Shown in pieces: positions 23,667 through 35,612 of a DNA stretch of 64,000 bases. The notes under the pieces were generated by a model, which was given only the letters and a program-made list of their open reading frames with translations, ran no database searches and had not been told where the DNA came from. Where the stretch lies: the NCBI GenBank assembly GCA_948474755.1, contig CAOLHI010002503.1, forward strand, positions 124,001-188,000, read 5' to 3'. Source of the DNA: Ctenosaura bakeri (taxonomy: Eukaryota; Chordata; Lepidosauria; Squamata; Iguanidae). How positions within the stretch are numbered: the first letter of the stretch is position 1; each line of letters opens with the position of its first letter. The position numbers and the translations under genes were made by a program.

Positions 23667-25480
23667 CTTGCAGTTTATCCTGTTCTGTGTGGCCAATACA
23701 ATACTGGATGTTACGCTGAGAAAGACTCACATGGACAGTGCTGGCATACCTCCTTACTCCTTTACACCTGCATACAGCCCATAAGACCAAGTGAGAGCCA
23801 GACTAAAGATACTAGTGTGGCATGCCAGGGGCTGACCTGAATCAAAAATAAATTGAAACAGATTCAGAAAGGGCTCAGAAGATGCTGTCATGTAGATTCT
23901 ACCCTAGATACTTCAGCATATTTAAATTTTAGTTTCCCTTACAGAGCGGTCAGCTTACTTAGATTCTTGGTCTATGACAGACTCATGTTGCTATAAGGAT
24001 ATAAAATGGGGAGCCTTAGGAGCAAGCTTCTGTTTCCTTGTAGTCAGCTTAGGGCTGAGGATTGTTCTGCTCCTAATGGCTAGCTCTCACTCTTGCGCTT
24101 CTTCCCGGTACATTTCAAACATCCTGAACTAATCTGCTATTGACATTAGCAAGAGTTTTGCATGTCACCACACCAACCCAGTCAATGATAAAATGAAATT
24201 GTAACCAGATGTTATCGAATGTCAGCTCTCACCAACCATAGCCAGAATAACTTATGGTAGGGCACAATGGGAGATGCAGTCCGGAAACATCTGGAGGGCC
24301 ACATTTCCCCATCCTGCTATAGCTTCTGCTTGCATCATTCCAGGCACACACGAGCTCTCACTATCAAGGAGGAAAGCAGTGGCCACCAAGCCAGGACCTG
24401 CCCTTAGTTAACACCAATAACTCTTGCAAGTCTGAACCTACATTACACTTCTGATGCAGGATCAACAGAAAGGGCAGCTGATTATATTCATAAATAGCAA
24501 AGGTAGTTGTCAATTAAAAAAAGACACATACCAGTAGCATCTAATCTTTCCTCTAGTCTAGCTGCTCATTATCTTTCTCTTGTCTCCCTCTATTATGCAT
24601 AGGAGAAGGCAGGCTACAGCAGGCTGATATATCAGATGCAGTCTCTCTCTCTCTCCTGTGACAACTAAACCATTTGTTTCCCTCATCTCAAAAGGGTAAG
24701 AAAAAAAACTGACACCAGATCTCAGTTCCTGAAGGACACTGCATTTGTAAAGGAGAAATGATTAGATTCTCAGGGGAAGAGGGCTGCAGGTCAGATGCTG
24801 TCATTAAATATTTGACCTCTCTCTCTAATTATGTCCCCTGTATATCTACCTGTCCATCTTGTGTATTTTGTGCGAATAATGTAACAGGATGAACACAATA
24901 TACTAAATTTTACTCTATTTAGGTTACACTCTCATGAACATTTTACTGGAAGCACACAAGTGAGTGCCAGTGGAGCCTAGTGCTGGGTTGAGAGGCATGG
25001 AATTGAACTTCTAGCGATCTTGGATTCAAACATCCTCACAATGTTTACATCCTGAAATTATTTTGTAGGTATTGGGAAAAATGTTCCCTACTTCTTCTAA
25101 AAAAGAGAGGAAATAATAAGATTGGGAGATACGTGTTTCATGTCTGGCAGTCTGAGGAACATATATCTCAAATGGGTGGTGGTTAATGTGGACAGAAACA
25201 GAGAGCATAAGCCCCTTTGACATCTTCAATCATGCACTGAGTGTGTTGGGAGGGAGAAGAATATACTGCTGGCACTGTTTTTGGCCTCCATACATTTGGC
25301 CTAAAGGCTAAATTGGTCCGTATACTTATGCAACTATTTGAAGATAGGAACACCCATTACATAGGTATTGACTTCCCAAATTCCCATTGGTTCTGTTCGT
25401 CTACTCTAGTTAAGACTAATATTTGGATTTAGACCCTTGTAGTTTTTCAAAGGCGCCCTCTGTATATCCCCAACATTATT
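23667..25480. other. Mostly unannotated DNA with a hAT-like remnant
   Basis: At about 24205-24331 a remnant reads CCAGATGTTATCGAATG, then GGAGATGCAGTCCGGAAACATCTGGAGGGCC, the text of hAT-type MITEs in reptiles. A (CT)n run lies at about 24642-24655. Nothing else is recognised. Confidence 0.5.
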
Positions 25481-25481
25481 G

Positions 25482-26640
25482 TTTATTTTGTTGCTGTGTG
25501 CCTTCAAGAAATTTCTGACTTGTTGCAACCCTAAGGCAAAACTATCACAGGGTTTTCTTGGCAAGATTTCTTCAGAGGAGATGTGCCATTGCTTTTCTCT
25601 GAGGCTGAGAGAGAATGATGTGCCCAAGGTCACTCAGTGGGTTTCCATGGCTTAATAGGGATTTGAACCCTTGTTACCCTGATTTCTGGGGTCCCGAGAG
25701 GGACACCTAAGTGCACTCCAAATATCACTAAGTTGGGGGAATTAGCAAGGAGCGCAAGCTAGCAATACGAGAGGCAGGGTAACGTAGCGAGATCTTTAAC
25801 CCTATGTTTATGGGGTCGGGCCGTGACAAGAACTAGGCAAGTTGTTCAATGAAAAGATTTTATTAAACTTTCCTTAATTAAGCAAACAACGACACACACA
25901 CTCACACACTCATTCAAGAACTATAGAAGCAGAAAGTGAGGAAAATTGATAGGGGTTTTCAGAGGGTTTCTGGGGTGATACTCCATATGATCCTGCAGTC
26001 CGGTAAAAGAGAAGATAGAGATCGAGGCTTGGGGTTGTGGTTTCCCAGCATGTGGAGGCTGAGGGGAGGCTCACTGAACAGCAGCAGTTCAGGATGCAAA
26101 GCATGAGTGTTCCGACAAGGAGCTCAAACTTGGGGTTTTCATAGGGAAGATTGTACCTGGAGGCTAGCCCTCTCCCGAGGAGAACAATAAGGATTTGAAT
26201 GGAGACAAAGCCTCCGAAAGGTCAAAATCAGAATTGATGAGATTTGGCCAGCACTGCCAATTGTTAGAACAGTATGCAGATGAGGAGCGCTTAGCAATTG
26301 TATAGACGGACGCGCTAATCCTGTCGAGCAAGCAGTTCGGGGCTGAGAGCCCTTGCATTTGCCTAATGATCGGCTGAGTCTGGGGGGTACTGCTGGCTGT
26401 GTGACAGATAGTTGTTTACTGGCCTAGACCTAGCGTGCATAACTAAGGCCATGCAGCCATGCCTGCCTACACAGGCTTTCCATGACCCAATCAGACACAT
26501 GGAGTTCATTTTATGGAGTGCCACGTGGAAATATTAAACATAAACAATATGAAATTGTAGACCTCGGGCTGGGGCCAGATAACTGTGGTAACACCCTCCT
26601 CTGTCAGAGTCTTACTCCAACACTCAAGCTACTACTTTGT
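25482..26640 (-). mobile_element. Sauria-type SINE, split by a solo LTR
   Basis: The minus-strand SINE occupies 25482-25671 (tail, body and part of the B-box region) and resumes at 26598-26640 (rest of the tRNA-like head, plus-strand text AGAGTCTTACTCCAACACTCAAGC). The two halves join exactly when the LTR at 25672-26593 and one copy of the 4-bp duplication CCCT are removed. Confidence 0.9.
25672..26593 (-). mobile_element. Solo LTR in a SINE, exact CCCT duplication
   Basis: The 922-bp element starts TGTTACCC and ends GGTAACA on the plus strand. It is transcriptionally oriented to the minus strand. There it has a TATA-like CTATGAAAACC (plus-strand position about 26134-26144), a polyadenylation signal (25859-25864) and a U5 that matches the LTR at 14284-15193 closely over about 190 bp. 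The U3 parts are more diverged, so the two are related but not identical subfamilies. It is flanked by an exact 4-bp duplication CCCT (25668-25671 and 26594-26597), the size used by gammaretrovirus-like and some other LTR elements. No internal genes remain. Confidence 0.92.
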
Positions 26641-27586
26641 ACTGTTTATTACCTAAGGGATAATTGTATGCTTACTCATATATTGGATAAAATAATGTTG
26701 ACTGCTTCAGATTCAAAACACTAATAAACTCTGGATTGACTGTTATTGGAAGCCTAAAATTGGAATTTGCATGATTTTCCTCACACCCAAGATTTAAGCA
26801 TGGAAAGAACACTCTCTATCCAAAAGAATAAAAGTGAAAGAAGTATAACATCCTCACTGCAGATTTTGATAGGAAATGGCCATTTTGTGGGAGCTTTCAG
26901 TAGTGTGCTGTATTTTGGACTGAATTCATATTTTTAAAACACATTGGAAATTCATGGTTTCCCTTTATTCATGTGCTTTGTAAATTTTTAGTATCCATTT
27001 CCTATTCTCCTTTATTTCTTCTTTTCTTCTCTCACTGTGATAAATCTTCAATCTGTCATTCATCTATTGGGATAAATCATAATGGAACATGGCAATGAGA
27101 TGACTGACATAGCAATATATGGACAATGTTACAGAAAAATAGTACAGAGGGCACCAAAAATAGTCTTCTGAAATTCCTTCCCTAAAAGGCAAGGCGTCTT
27201 CTTTATCCTGCTGCTTGTTTCTGAGATGACTGATGAGCAAGACAGGGCTGCCAACTGGCTAAAGATGCTTTAATTGATTAATCAGCTAGCTTTTAATTAA
27301 TGTTTAAATTTAAATAAACTTGTAAATTACCAGCCTCAACAGAGATGTCTTTTGAATGACCTAAGGAAATATCTACCCTGTCTTTTAAAAGTGCAAGATA
27401 GCTTTTAAAAACAACACTCCAGTCTACTGATAAAAATAAAGGCACTTTCTCCCAAACTTTAGAAATCTGGAATATGTAACTTTGATTTCACTAAAATCCC
27501 ACAAGCACTACTCCCTAGTGTAGTAGGAAGTAACTAAAGCAACTAACAGCTTTTGCTTTATCCTGACTGAAGCTTGGAAGTAATTA
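26641..27586. other. Unannotated AT-rich DNA
   Basis: No repeat recognised. The stretch 27240-27345 is rich in TTAATTAA-type words (homeodomain-like sites) and could be a conserved non-coding element, which cannot be shown here. Confidence 0.35.
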
Positions 27587-28049
27587 CAGTTGACTCTTCA
27601 CATTTACTAGGGTTAGAGGCCCCCATGAAAGTGGAAAAACCACAAATATAAAAGCGCGCTTGCGTGTGTGCATGTCTGTGGGAAGGGGGCCAAGGCATAT
27701 TGGGGAAAGTAAGCACCCAGGGTCCAAACAAGGTCAGGGAAAGGGGGTGGGTTGGCATGGTAGCCCTACACTTCCTCTCTCTTGCCCCTGTGTCGGGGGC
27801 ATCAGGAGAGGGATTGTGGTGCTGTGAAAACAGGCTGTGAGGCATCCTTAGCTGGCCAGGCAATAGTTGGCAGAGGAAGAAGAGGACTAGAGGTAGATTT
27901 TCAAAGAACTGTGAGGCCTGATTAAGAGCCAGCAAGAGGGCAGGTTCCTTTGGAAAAGAAGCATTTGAGGTGGGTGGGTTAAGGGTTGGAGCAACTCACA
28001 AATAATCAGATCCATGAATGTGAAACCTGCAAATGTGGAGGGCCAACTG
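27587..28049. mobile_element. Tigger/pogo-like non-autonomous transposon
   Basis: The 463-bp element begins CAGTTGACTCTTCACATTT and ends AAATGTGGAGGGCCAACTG, forming an inverted repeat, with TA on both sides (27585-27586 and 28050-28051). Termini of this type (CAGT..GGCCCTCC) and TA targets are characteristic of pogo/Tigger elements of the Tc1-mariner superfamily. The 125-codon minus-strand frame in it has no transposase motif. A second, differently sized member is at 30000-30384. Confidence 0.85.
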
Positions 28050-28051
28050 TA

Positions 28052-28640
28052 GTTACAAACAGTGAGTGTGATATGTAATTATGTCTTTTTTCTATATGAA
28101 AAAGAAATATATTTGATTACAATTGTGAAGGAATTAGGGATAGCATCACTTCTATGGTAAATATAACTTCTAATGTTAACTTTTATAACTATAGGAGTGT
28201 GGCCTCACTGAATGGTAGAGAGGAAAACCACCCATTTCAAGTGAAATCTTGTTCTTTATCCTGTACTTCACTGTGAGTGTTCAGGCAACCATAAGGTAGA
28301 CAAGAAGAGGGTATGTTTTATACCACAGATCACTGGCTTGTAGCACAATTTTTAAAGAAATCATTAAAAGTATCTGTTTTCTATTTTGGTTATTTTTCAG
28401 AAAAAGGAAAGTATACATTTATCTTTTTGAAAAGTGCAGCAGTAATGGTAACCACATGCCTTCAGGATGATTGCTGTCATGAATTACCTTGGAGAAGTAA
28501 CTTTCCAAGCTATGTCCATGACACCCTAAATGAGCTGCTTCATTCTGCTTAATGTCAGACAAACTGTACCTTAGTCAGCTAGTTAAAATTTTATTTACCT
28601 CTTCACACTTCTTACATATTAGTACTGCTCCTGATTACCA
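28052..28640. other. Unannotated AT-rich DNA
   Basis: Nothing recognised. A 79-codon plus-strand frame (28313-28552) has no known motif. Confidence 0.35.
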
Positions 28641-28649
28641 CCCATACTT

Positions 28650-29160
28650 GGGATGATAGAAGAGATATGCTCCTCTCAAGGTCTGCCACCTCACACTCGC
28701 TCTTCTCTGGGGTTGGATGCACCACACTTACAGGAACAATCCCATACATGGCTACCTGAGTTCAGTGGGTCTCACTATCTGGTAGTGGTGTCACCTTCTA
28801 CGCCCTTAAGAAGGACAGCTTTTTCTGAGAAACAGGCAAATGACCAGATATTTCTTGCTCCAAGGTTAAATACCAGATTTATTTTACAAAAGTATAAAAT
28901 GTAAAGAAAATAAATGTCTGCTGCAGCAGGGTGCCGGGAGGCTCGGTACAAAGGCCAGGGGCATGACCAAGTCCTTATATGGATACTTCAACCTCCACTC
29001 CCACTGCGGCAAGATGTATCCAATCACAGCTTGTATTACAATTAAGGAATGTCCAGAGAAGGAGAGAGATACATCAGGTGAGGTAGTACCATGAGTCAGG
29101 AGACAGGGGGGTGGCTAGGACTCCTGTGTAAGTGTCTACTTTACTAGCTTATAGTGGAGA
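28650..29160 (-). mobile_element. LTR-like block (minus), limits uncertain
   Basis: On the minus strand a CCAAT-like region (GTGATTGGATAC) is followed by a TATA-like CCATATAAGG (plus about 28972-28982). About 95 bp on come polyadenylation signals (AATAAATCTGG, plus 28878-28883) and a downstream tail. This promoter-to-poly(A) spacing is that of an LTR. I could not fix the termini or a duplication, and it does not match the LTRs at 14284 or 25672. Confidence 0.4.
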
Positions 29161-29241
29161 TTATCCTCCTCTCACTCGCAGTGGAATATCGGCTTTCCAT
29201 GTAAGTCTTCGCTTCAGGGTCATGCTTGTGTGCATCTGAAC

Positions 29242-29768
29242 CAGGGATAGACAACTGTGAAAGGGTAGAGGGCTGCATTAGTCCTTGGAGGGCTGCATCC
29301 ACTACCACATCTGTTCCCACAAGAATTTTTTTTTTCCCACCAGATGCCCTCCTAGGGGACAAGGGGAGCATTTTAACCATTTTTTTCCACCTTCCTGAAC
29401 CATTTTTGGTGCAAAGGAGGCCTTTTATTAACAACCAGAATTAAATTGAAGCCACTTCCTGTTTCAAAAAAGGCCTCATGTAGGTCTAAATTGGCCCAGG
29501 GTGGCCCCCAAACTTGGCAAAAATGCTTTCTGATCCCTAGAGGGCATTTGAGGGCAGAACTTTAAAAAAAAATTGCAAAAATTTGGTAAAAAATTGTTTT
29601 ACCCTTGGTGGAGCGGGGCCTCCAAACATGGTGTAAATGTCTTCTACATTCCATAGAGTGCATTTTGGAGCAATATATTTATTTGTTTCTTGATTTTTTG
29701 GGGCCATTTTTGACCCTCTCAGGGGTCCTTGGGACCAGCAAAAATGATTATGGGGGCTGCATGCCCTG
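29242..29768. mobile_element. hAT-like non-autonomous element
   Basis: The left end CAGGGATAGACAACTGTG and right end GGGGGCTGCATGCCCTG resemble hAT-type termini (CAGGG...CCCTG). GGAGGGCTGCATCC near the left repeats the 'ratio of flanking text' typical of these MITEs. The flanking octamers (ATCTGAAC / CTTCTAGA) do not match well, so the duplication is not proven. Confidence 0.5.
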
Positions 29769-29771
29769 CTT

Positions 29772-30665
29772 CTAGAGCATGGAAGCCAACTCTGATTCAC
29801 AGAATGAAATAGGGGACATTCCAGAACCTGCTGAACAGGAGGAGGTTACAGTGCCACAAATCCCAGAGACAGAGCAGGGTGCAATACCAGCTCCAGCAGA
29901 GAGTCTTGCCCCTTCAGATACAGAGGCCAACTTACCTGTACCTATATTTGCCAAGCATAAACAGCAAAGGGATCATTTGCACCATTCTCAAAGGATTTAT
30001 AGTCATCCCTCCACTTTCGCTAGGGTTAGAGACATAGGACCCCCGTCAATGCGGAAAAACTGTGAATAATCTAGGCTCTCTCAAACCATATTTAACACAC
30101 ACAAAAAGTATGATCACCATATTCAACCCACCATGGATTCCTTTGAGGCATCAGGGCTCCTTCCCAAGGCAGAAGTGGGGGGCTGGTGGGGCTTACAGCC
30201 ACCTCCACCACTTCCCTACACCATTTTTAATAGGGACTTACAAGTCTCGTTTGCAGTTTATCAGTCTCATGAGGCTTGCAGTCCCTATTAAAAATGGCAT
30301 GGGGAGGCAGCAGAGGGGACAGCAAATAATCTGTGAATAATCAAATCCACAAAAGTGATACCCACAAATGTGGAGGGCTGACTGTATAGGAGACAGCAAT
30401 TACTTAGGCAGCAGATATGTTAAGCTGCTGACCTATGTAGGTGCTGCCCTTCCCCTCCAGTTGTTGTCAGAGCTTATCTGATTGCTGGTTGTATTTCTGA
30501 ACTCCATACCTGACCTTGGATTGTATTGAGTGACTTTGGACTTGTTCACTTTGCCTTAGATTTGGTTGGACTCTATGACCACGACCTTGTGTGATACTGG
30601 AATGTAGATTCCAGTATGTTATTAATTTTTAGCTGTTAATATTAATTTTCGCTGCCACCACCCAC
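29772..30665 (+). mobile_element. LTR-retroelement-like segment, split by a Tigger-like element
   Basis: An acidic, proline-rich open frame (29779-29999; EPAEQEEVTVPQIPETE) ends abruptly at the Tigger-like insertion at 30000. Sequence resumes after 30386 with T/G-rich text (CTTGGATTGTATTGAGTGAC) that looks like an LTR or its flank. I infer a damaged LTR-type element, family unknown. The coding part shows no protease, reverse transcriptase or zinc knuckle. Confidence 0.35.
30000..30384. mobile_element. Tigger/pogo-like non-autonomous transposon
   Basis: The 385-bp element has a left end (C)AGTCATCCCTCCACTTTCGC, whose first base is changed to T, and a right end CACAAATGTGGAGGGCTGACTG. It is flanked by TA (29998-29999 and 30385-30386). 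An inner inverted pair (CCATTTTTAATAGGGACT, about 30221, against GTCCCTATTAAAAATGG, about 30281) gives a second hairpin. It is related by termini to 27587-28049. Confidence 0.85.
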
Positions 30666-31366
30666 TGAATTCTGACTAATCGAGCAGCACAGTGGGATGC
30701 TGCCCAATAATTGCCAATCCCTAAGCTTAAGGATCTTCCCTCCCCCCCCTTTCTGGATGAGGAAGTTCTATCTAGCGTTGGCGTGGGAAGGAGAGAAACA
30801 GAGGTCTTACAGAAAGTATTTATTCAAGGCATGCAAATGAACAAGGCAATAACACACATGGGAGGCTCCCCCCTCCCAGGCACGCTTAGTTACAAGTAGT
30901 TACAAAAAGAACAGATATAAAAGCACAGATACATTCTTTAGATCAGCCAGCTCCAAAATAATAAAAGCCTAACGCGGCTACTTTATTCTAGTACTCACAG
31001 ATGGTCATAGGCTTAGATGTTCTAAGAGGAAAGAAGCCAGGAGGCAAGGCCTAGGCCTGCAAGCCTGCGACTGGCACAGATCTCCTCTCCAGGAGATTCC
31101 TTTGTTGTTCTCTGTTGTCCCTTTGTTATCTCTCTGCCACATGGTCTTCCAAGAAGTTTTATAACTTCTCCTTGGAAGCATCTCGAAGCATCTTGAAGAT
31201 GCTCAGCTCTTACCTTTTGATTGGTCAGTTCTCAACCTGTGACCTATGATGCTGACCCACAGTAAAATGTAATCTAATCTCAACACCTCATTAACCCTTG
31301 GTTTACCTGAAGAAGGAAGTAGCCCCCTTTAGCTAAGTCTAGATAATGGGAAGCCCCATTATCACA
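30666..31366 (-). mobile_element. LTR-like block (minus strand)
   Basis: On the minus strand a TATA-like TTATAAAACTTC (plus 31157-31166) lies about 340 bp before a poly(A) signal AATAAATAC (plus 30819-30824). The far end carries TGTGATAATGGGG, and the candidate 3' end is ATTCA. A fold-back GATAATGGG / CCCCATTATC sits at 31342-31363. No target duplication could be matched, so the limits are provisional. Confidence 0.45.
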
Positions 31367-32473
31367 CCTTGTGCTTACTGAATAAATGTAAGTACCGACC
31401 CATGCGCTATTCAGTTTGTTTATCAGCTGTGCAGCCCTGACCTAGATAGGACACTGCACTTTGTCCATGGCTAATTTAAGTGGAGAAGAAATCATTTCCC
31501 ATTTCTGACAACCTGTAGCAGGGACCCTAACTTGTAGCTCACTTTGTATTTTCTGTCACATTTTTGCTGATTTTTTTCTGCAAGTTGTATGTTACAGTTG
31601 CTCTCCCCAATTCCATTTAAATTCTTAAGAATCATAAGCTTTCATCATACCACTGATCATTCTCCATAGTTAGCAGATCATTTATGTAATTGTGGAGGGG
31701 CCCATTCCTGCTTTTCCTTCTCCCAGACTGGAGTAGAAGCTTCTCTTTCAGCCTGCTATAGCACCCTGCCAATCCCACCCCGCCATACAACTCTGTTTTT
31801 CCCTTTAAAACCACCTCCTTAATGTATAAAGGGCAAAGCTTCTCAGTTGTTATTCAAAATGATTTAATGATCTGTGGTAGCATGTTACCAATTGATTAGA
31901 ACTAAAGAAAAGTACTCCACTGATTCAGAATTTATAAATATATAATGTGATCCTTATTAAAATAACAAACAGGGAAAAGCTATTGGGTGTCATAAGTAAT
32001 TCCAAGCACTACAGAACTTCAAAAAGTATTAAACCAGTTTCTTACAGCTTCACTCAACATACGGGCACAAAACTTTCACACACACACAGAGGCCTTTAGC
32101 TTCCCTTTTGGCTCAAAGACTTAATCCCCAAATTTAGAACATACCTTCTGACCCAACTCAAAAACGGTTTGGTTTGTCCCCTGAATCTCTCTAGACCTCT
32201 GAGAAGACCACCCTTATTCAGACAACTCCCCTGGTTGACTGAAGAGCTATAACAGAAAATTCTAAAATGCAAGTCACTGTGCCTTGTATAGACCTTCTCC
32301 TCACAACCCTTGGCTCTTTTTCTCACCAATGGGCTGGGTTTCTCTCTCTTACAGAACCACTTTGGTTACATGGCAACCTGTTTGTTATATTCCACTGAGC
32401 AAGCTTCTGGGGAAACTTCCGCATCAGATTCAGAATCCTCCTTCTCAGTGTCAGGGTCTCCAAGGCAGGGCAT
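31367..32473. other. Unannotated DNA
   Basis: No repeat or exon recognised; short frames only. Confidence 0.35.
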
Positions 32474-32688
32474 GACCATTATAACACTATGTTCCACTTT
32501 AACTGCCATTGGTCCATCCTGTGAATTCCTGAGATTTGCCATTTAGGGAGGAGTACTTTGAATTCTAAGCCAGAACTTAGGTGCCTCACTAATTTTTTTT
32601 TTTAAAAAAATCAGGATTCCAAAGGAGTTAATCATGAGAGTTAAAGTGGAATCATTTCTCTGTAACTGTGATGTGTGAGAGGGCCCCA
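32474..32688. mobile_element. Fold-back DNA transposon (MITE), degraded
   Basis: Arms pair across TTCCACTTTAACTGCC (about 32491) and GAGTTAAAGTGGAATC (about 32638). The right end is GTGTGAGAGGGCCCC. A T run followed by an A run marks part of the loop. The left terminus is eroded. It is the same type as 10871-11064. Confidence 0.6.
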
Positions 32689-32796
32689 AAAGAGTAACCT
32701 CATACCAACTCAATGTGATAGTTCACTAAGCAGCAGTGATACTATGCCACCAACCTAGGGAAGTGGAGAAAAATTGACCTGAGTACACAAGTAGTA

Positions 32797-32818
32797 TCAA
32801 GTAGCAGCAGCAGCAGCA
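32797..32818. repeat. Short (CAG)n run
   Basis: About six CAG units in unique sequence. Confidence 0.8.
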
Positions 32819-33059
32819 AGCTGAGAAGTTGCTGCAGAAGGCTGAACATATTCTTAATGCATCAGTGCAGTAGCAGTACTGTGAAAGCAAAGTGGCACCA
32901 GCAGACAGCAGCAAGAAAGAGAGTGGCAAATGGGAAGGTCACTTGGTCACGATCCTTTCCTAGGCCACTGCTTTCCCAAGTTTCCATTTGCCTCAGGAGT
33001 GGATGAACCTGGTCTTGCCTGTGCTGACAAACTGAGGGTCCCCGGAGTGTTAAACAAGG

Positions 33060-33136
33060 ATCTTTTCTGAAAAAGAGAAATACTGAACCCAGGATCACTT
33101 GCAGGTGAAGCATATGGTTGACCACTGAACTATAAC
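33060..33136 (-). mobile_element. tRNA-derived SINE head
   Basis: On the minus strand an A-box-like TTATAGTTCAGTGG and a B-box-like GGGTTCAGTATT are spaced as in a tRNA gene. The anticodon-arm region (TGCTTCACCTGCA) does not form a normal anticodon loop, and the acceptor ends do not pair. It is a decayed tRNA-derived SINE, not a tRNA gene. Confidence 0.5.
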
Positions 33137-33139
33137 TCT

Positions 33140-33730
33140 TTCTCCATCTGTTTACTAAATGCTGAGCGAGTTTGATGTCTTGGAAGCTGTGCTCTGAACT
33201 GTCAGGATAGGAAGCATAGTTGCCAATATCTTGACAAGCTGTATGTAGGCAGTCTGGGATTTATTCTATCTACTAGTGAGAAGAACAGTAGCTGAATTAT
33301 ATGAATCATTGAGAACAGCTGCAACCTTGACTTCACTTCATGTACTAACCCTGTAGCAGTTGTAAGATTTTTGCGTTAGTGCCACTGCTTGCTGTCAGTC
33401 CTGCCAAAGATATAAAAGGACTAATATCTCCTGGCTTTAGTGTCCAAATTCTCCTTAAAAAGAAAGAGAAAAAAGAAAAATAGGTTTCATCATATTCCAC
33501 TTTATCATGTAGCACATGCCACTGGTTTCATTGTCATTACACAGAAAGGATATTATTCCAATCTGTGACCAGCGTTGAAAAGTGCCGGAGAGATCTTACT
33601 CTTTTCTATTGTGAAAATGAATTTCTGCAGCAATTTCAGAGTTACTCTAATAGTGTAGCCTTGTGGTTGTCCTTTGGGGGGGCCAGTGTGCTTTTTAAAA
33701 TAGTAGTTAGAATACTGACAATAGTATTTT
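33140..33730. other. Unannotated DNA
   Basis: No repeat or gene recognised apart from a short AAGAAAGAGAAAAAAG purine run near 33460. Confidence 0.35.
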
Positions 33731-33737
33731 AAAATTA

Positions 33738-33787
33738 CAGCAATAATAATATAACAACAATAACAGTAACAATAACAACAACAACAA
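33738..33787. repeat. (AAT)n/(AAC)n microsatellite
   Basis: Mixed AAT and AAC units, interrupted. The cysteine/tyrosine-rich minus-strand frame is an artefact. Confidence 0.85.
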
Positions 33788-33789
33788 TT

Positions 33790-35612
33790 GGAAACAGAAT
33801 ATAATTTTAAAATATTTTGTATTAGAAATATCATAAAGCACGTTGATTATATTCTTCTAAGAATATAACATAATTGCTAGAGGAATTCATTCAGTTCAGG
33901 AATGCCACTGTGGATCTATAGGCTGTATTTTGTATGTAGCTTCCCAATAGGTAGCTGGAATAATCAGCTTCAGTTTCTGTTTTCAAGGAATGGGCAGGTT
34001 CCATGAATCCATCCTTTCCTTTCCCTGGTAGAGGAGTGGAGTGGAAGCTAAGAAATATAAAATGGGTTCAGTTTCTTCTTCTTCAACACAAAGCTAAACA
34101 CACCAATAAACTTTGGGCTGGATCATTCCAAGCACATAGTTTATATTATCAGACCACAAAAATTGAAATTCATTGCACAAAATTATACTAGCTGGTATAA
34201 CTATACCAGTATGGTAGAACTACATCCCAAGCACCATATAAATATTCAGAGCTTGGTACATTATCTTAAAAGGGGCAATTTGTAGTCATTATCTCCCCCC
34301 ATAACATGCTATTTCTGTTCCTGTGGCAGAAAGTGGAATGCCTTCTGTTAAGAATGTATTAATTTTATACTGTTCTATACACAAAACCTGTTGAAAAGAT
34401 CTGAGGGACAAACAAGCATGAATGTCACAGCCACCAGTGAGCTGCTGGTGGCAAAAAGAGAGAGACTGAGTATCTTTGAAACTGCAGGAGCCATGGATTT
34501 GCCCTAAGCACTACACTTGGATTTCTGACATTTTACAGATCCTCAGTGTCTCTCCAGACTTGCATCTCATATACAACACAAGTAGTGAATGAAAGAGACA
34601 TGAAGCTACTGCAAAAGGGTATGGTATTCCAAAATCAGAAAAATATCTGAAATATGGAATGTTTCTGGTCCCAAACATTTCAGATAAGGGAGGCTCAATC
34701 TGTACTTTAATAAGTTACTTCCAGGCTTTACAAAACCAGATCCTGCAAAATCAAAGTGGATATGAGTCACTTGGAGTGTTTCCAGACCGAGGGCATCAAG
34801 AAACTGTTCCATGTTTTCTTTTTAACAGGTTTGGTTGGACAAGAAAGAAAAAGATGGAAGAAGCAATGAGAAACACAGAAGGTCTGCAAATTAATGACAA
34901 CATCACTTGGGTCTTCTTGTGTGTGAATGGAGCAGTGTAATTGTAAAATTTGCAAGAATCCTTTATCCTCCAAATACCTAGCAAATTTTTGCCTGGGACA
35001 TCTGAGGACACTGGGATCATAACAGAGGTTTATAGGGAACAAGCTTCAAACCATTCAGAAAAGCTCCTGGATATTTTTTTTGAAGATGCAATCATGCAGA
35101 AAGATTATTTTGCTTCTTTGCTGCCCATATCACCACAGAGTGGTGATAAACTCTTACACAGAGAGTAAGTGTGCCTCAGTCCCTGATGTCCACCTTATTA
35201 TTCCCACATCAGACAAGGGCTTCAAAACATCAGTTGGAAAGCACTCAGGAAGCTATCATATTCCATCAGTCTTTAATGGGTTACCAATTCAATTTGGTTT
35301 TATTGCTTCATCCAGAAAGCCATACCATACCACAGAATATTGCAATAGATACCATAAAACACAATAAAAATTCCACTATAAGTTAAAGCACATCATATCC
35401 ATATGCAATGTATTAAACAGTGGATTAAAACTGGGAAAACAACAGTACCAGAATAAAAGGTTAGCTAAAATATTAATGAGTCAGTATCTAATAAAAGAAA
35501 TCCTGCAAAAGGAAGTAGCCCAATACAAATGAATTTCAACAGGAATTGTCTATGACCATGGCACTGGAATTAATATCACACACTAGCTCCTAAATCAGAT
35601 GCACTGGGTGTC
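33790..35612. other. Unannotated DNA
   Basis: Several overlapping short frames on both strands (34606-35386) but no motif, no splice-bounded exon and no repeat family I can name. Confidence 0.35.

Noticed and set aside
23316..23840. Several 86-134-codon frames
   Set aside because: Their length comes from TG/TA microsatellites and the 47-bp duplication.
29242..29768. 8-bp hAT duplication
   Set aside because: The octamers ATCTGAAC and CTTCTAGA agree too poorly to claim.
33060..33136. tRNA gene
   Set aside because: A- and B-box-like words are present, but the acceptor stem and anticodon loop do not fold; it is a SINE head.
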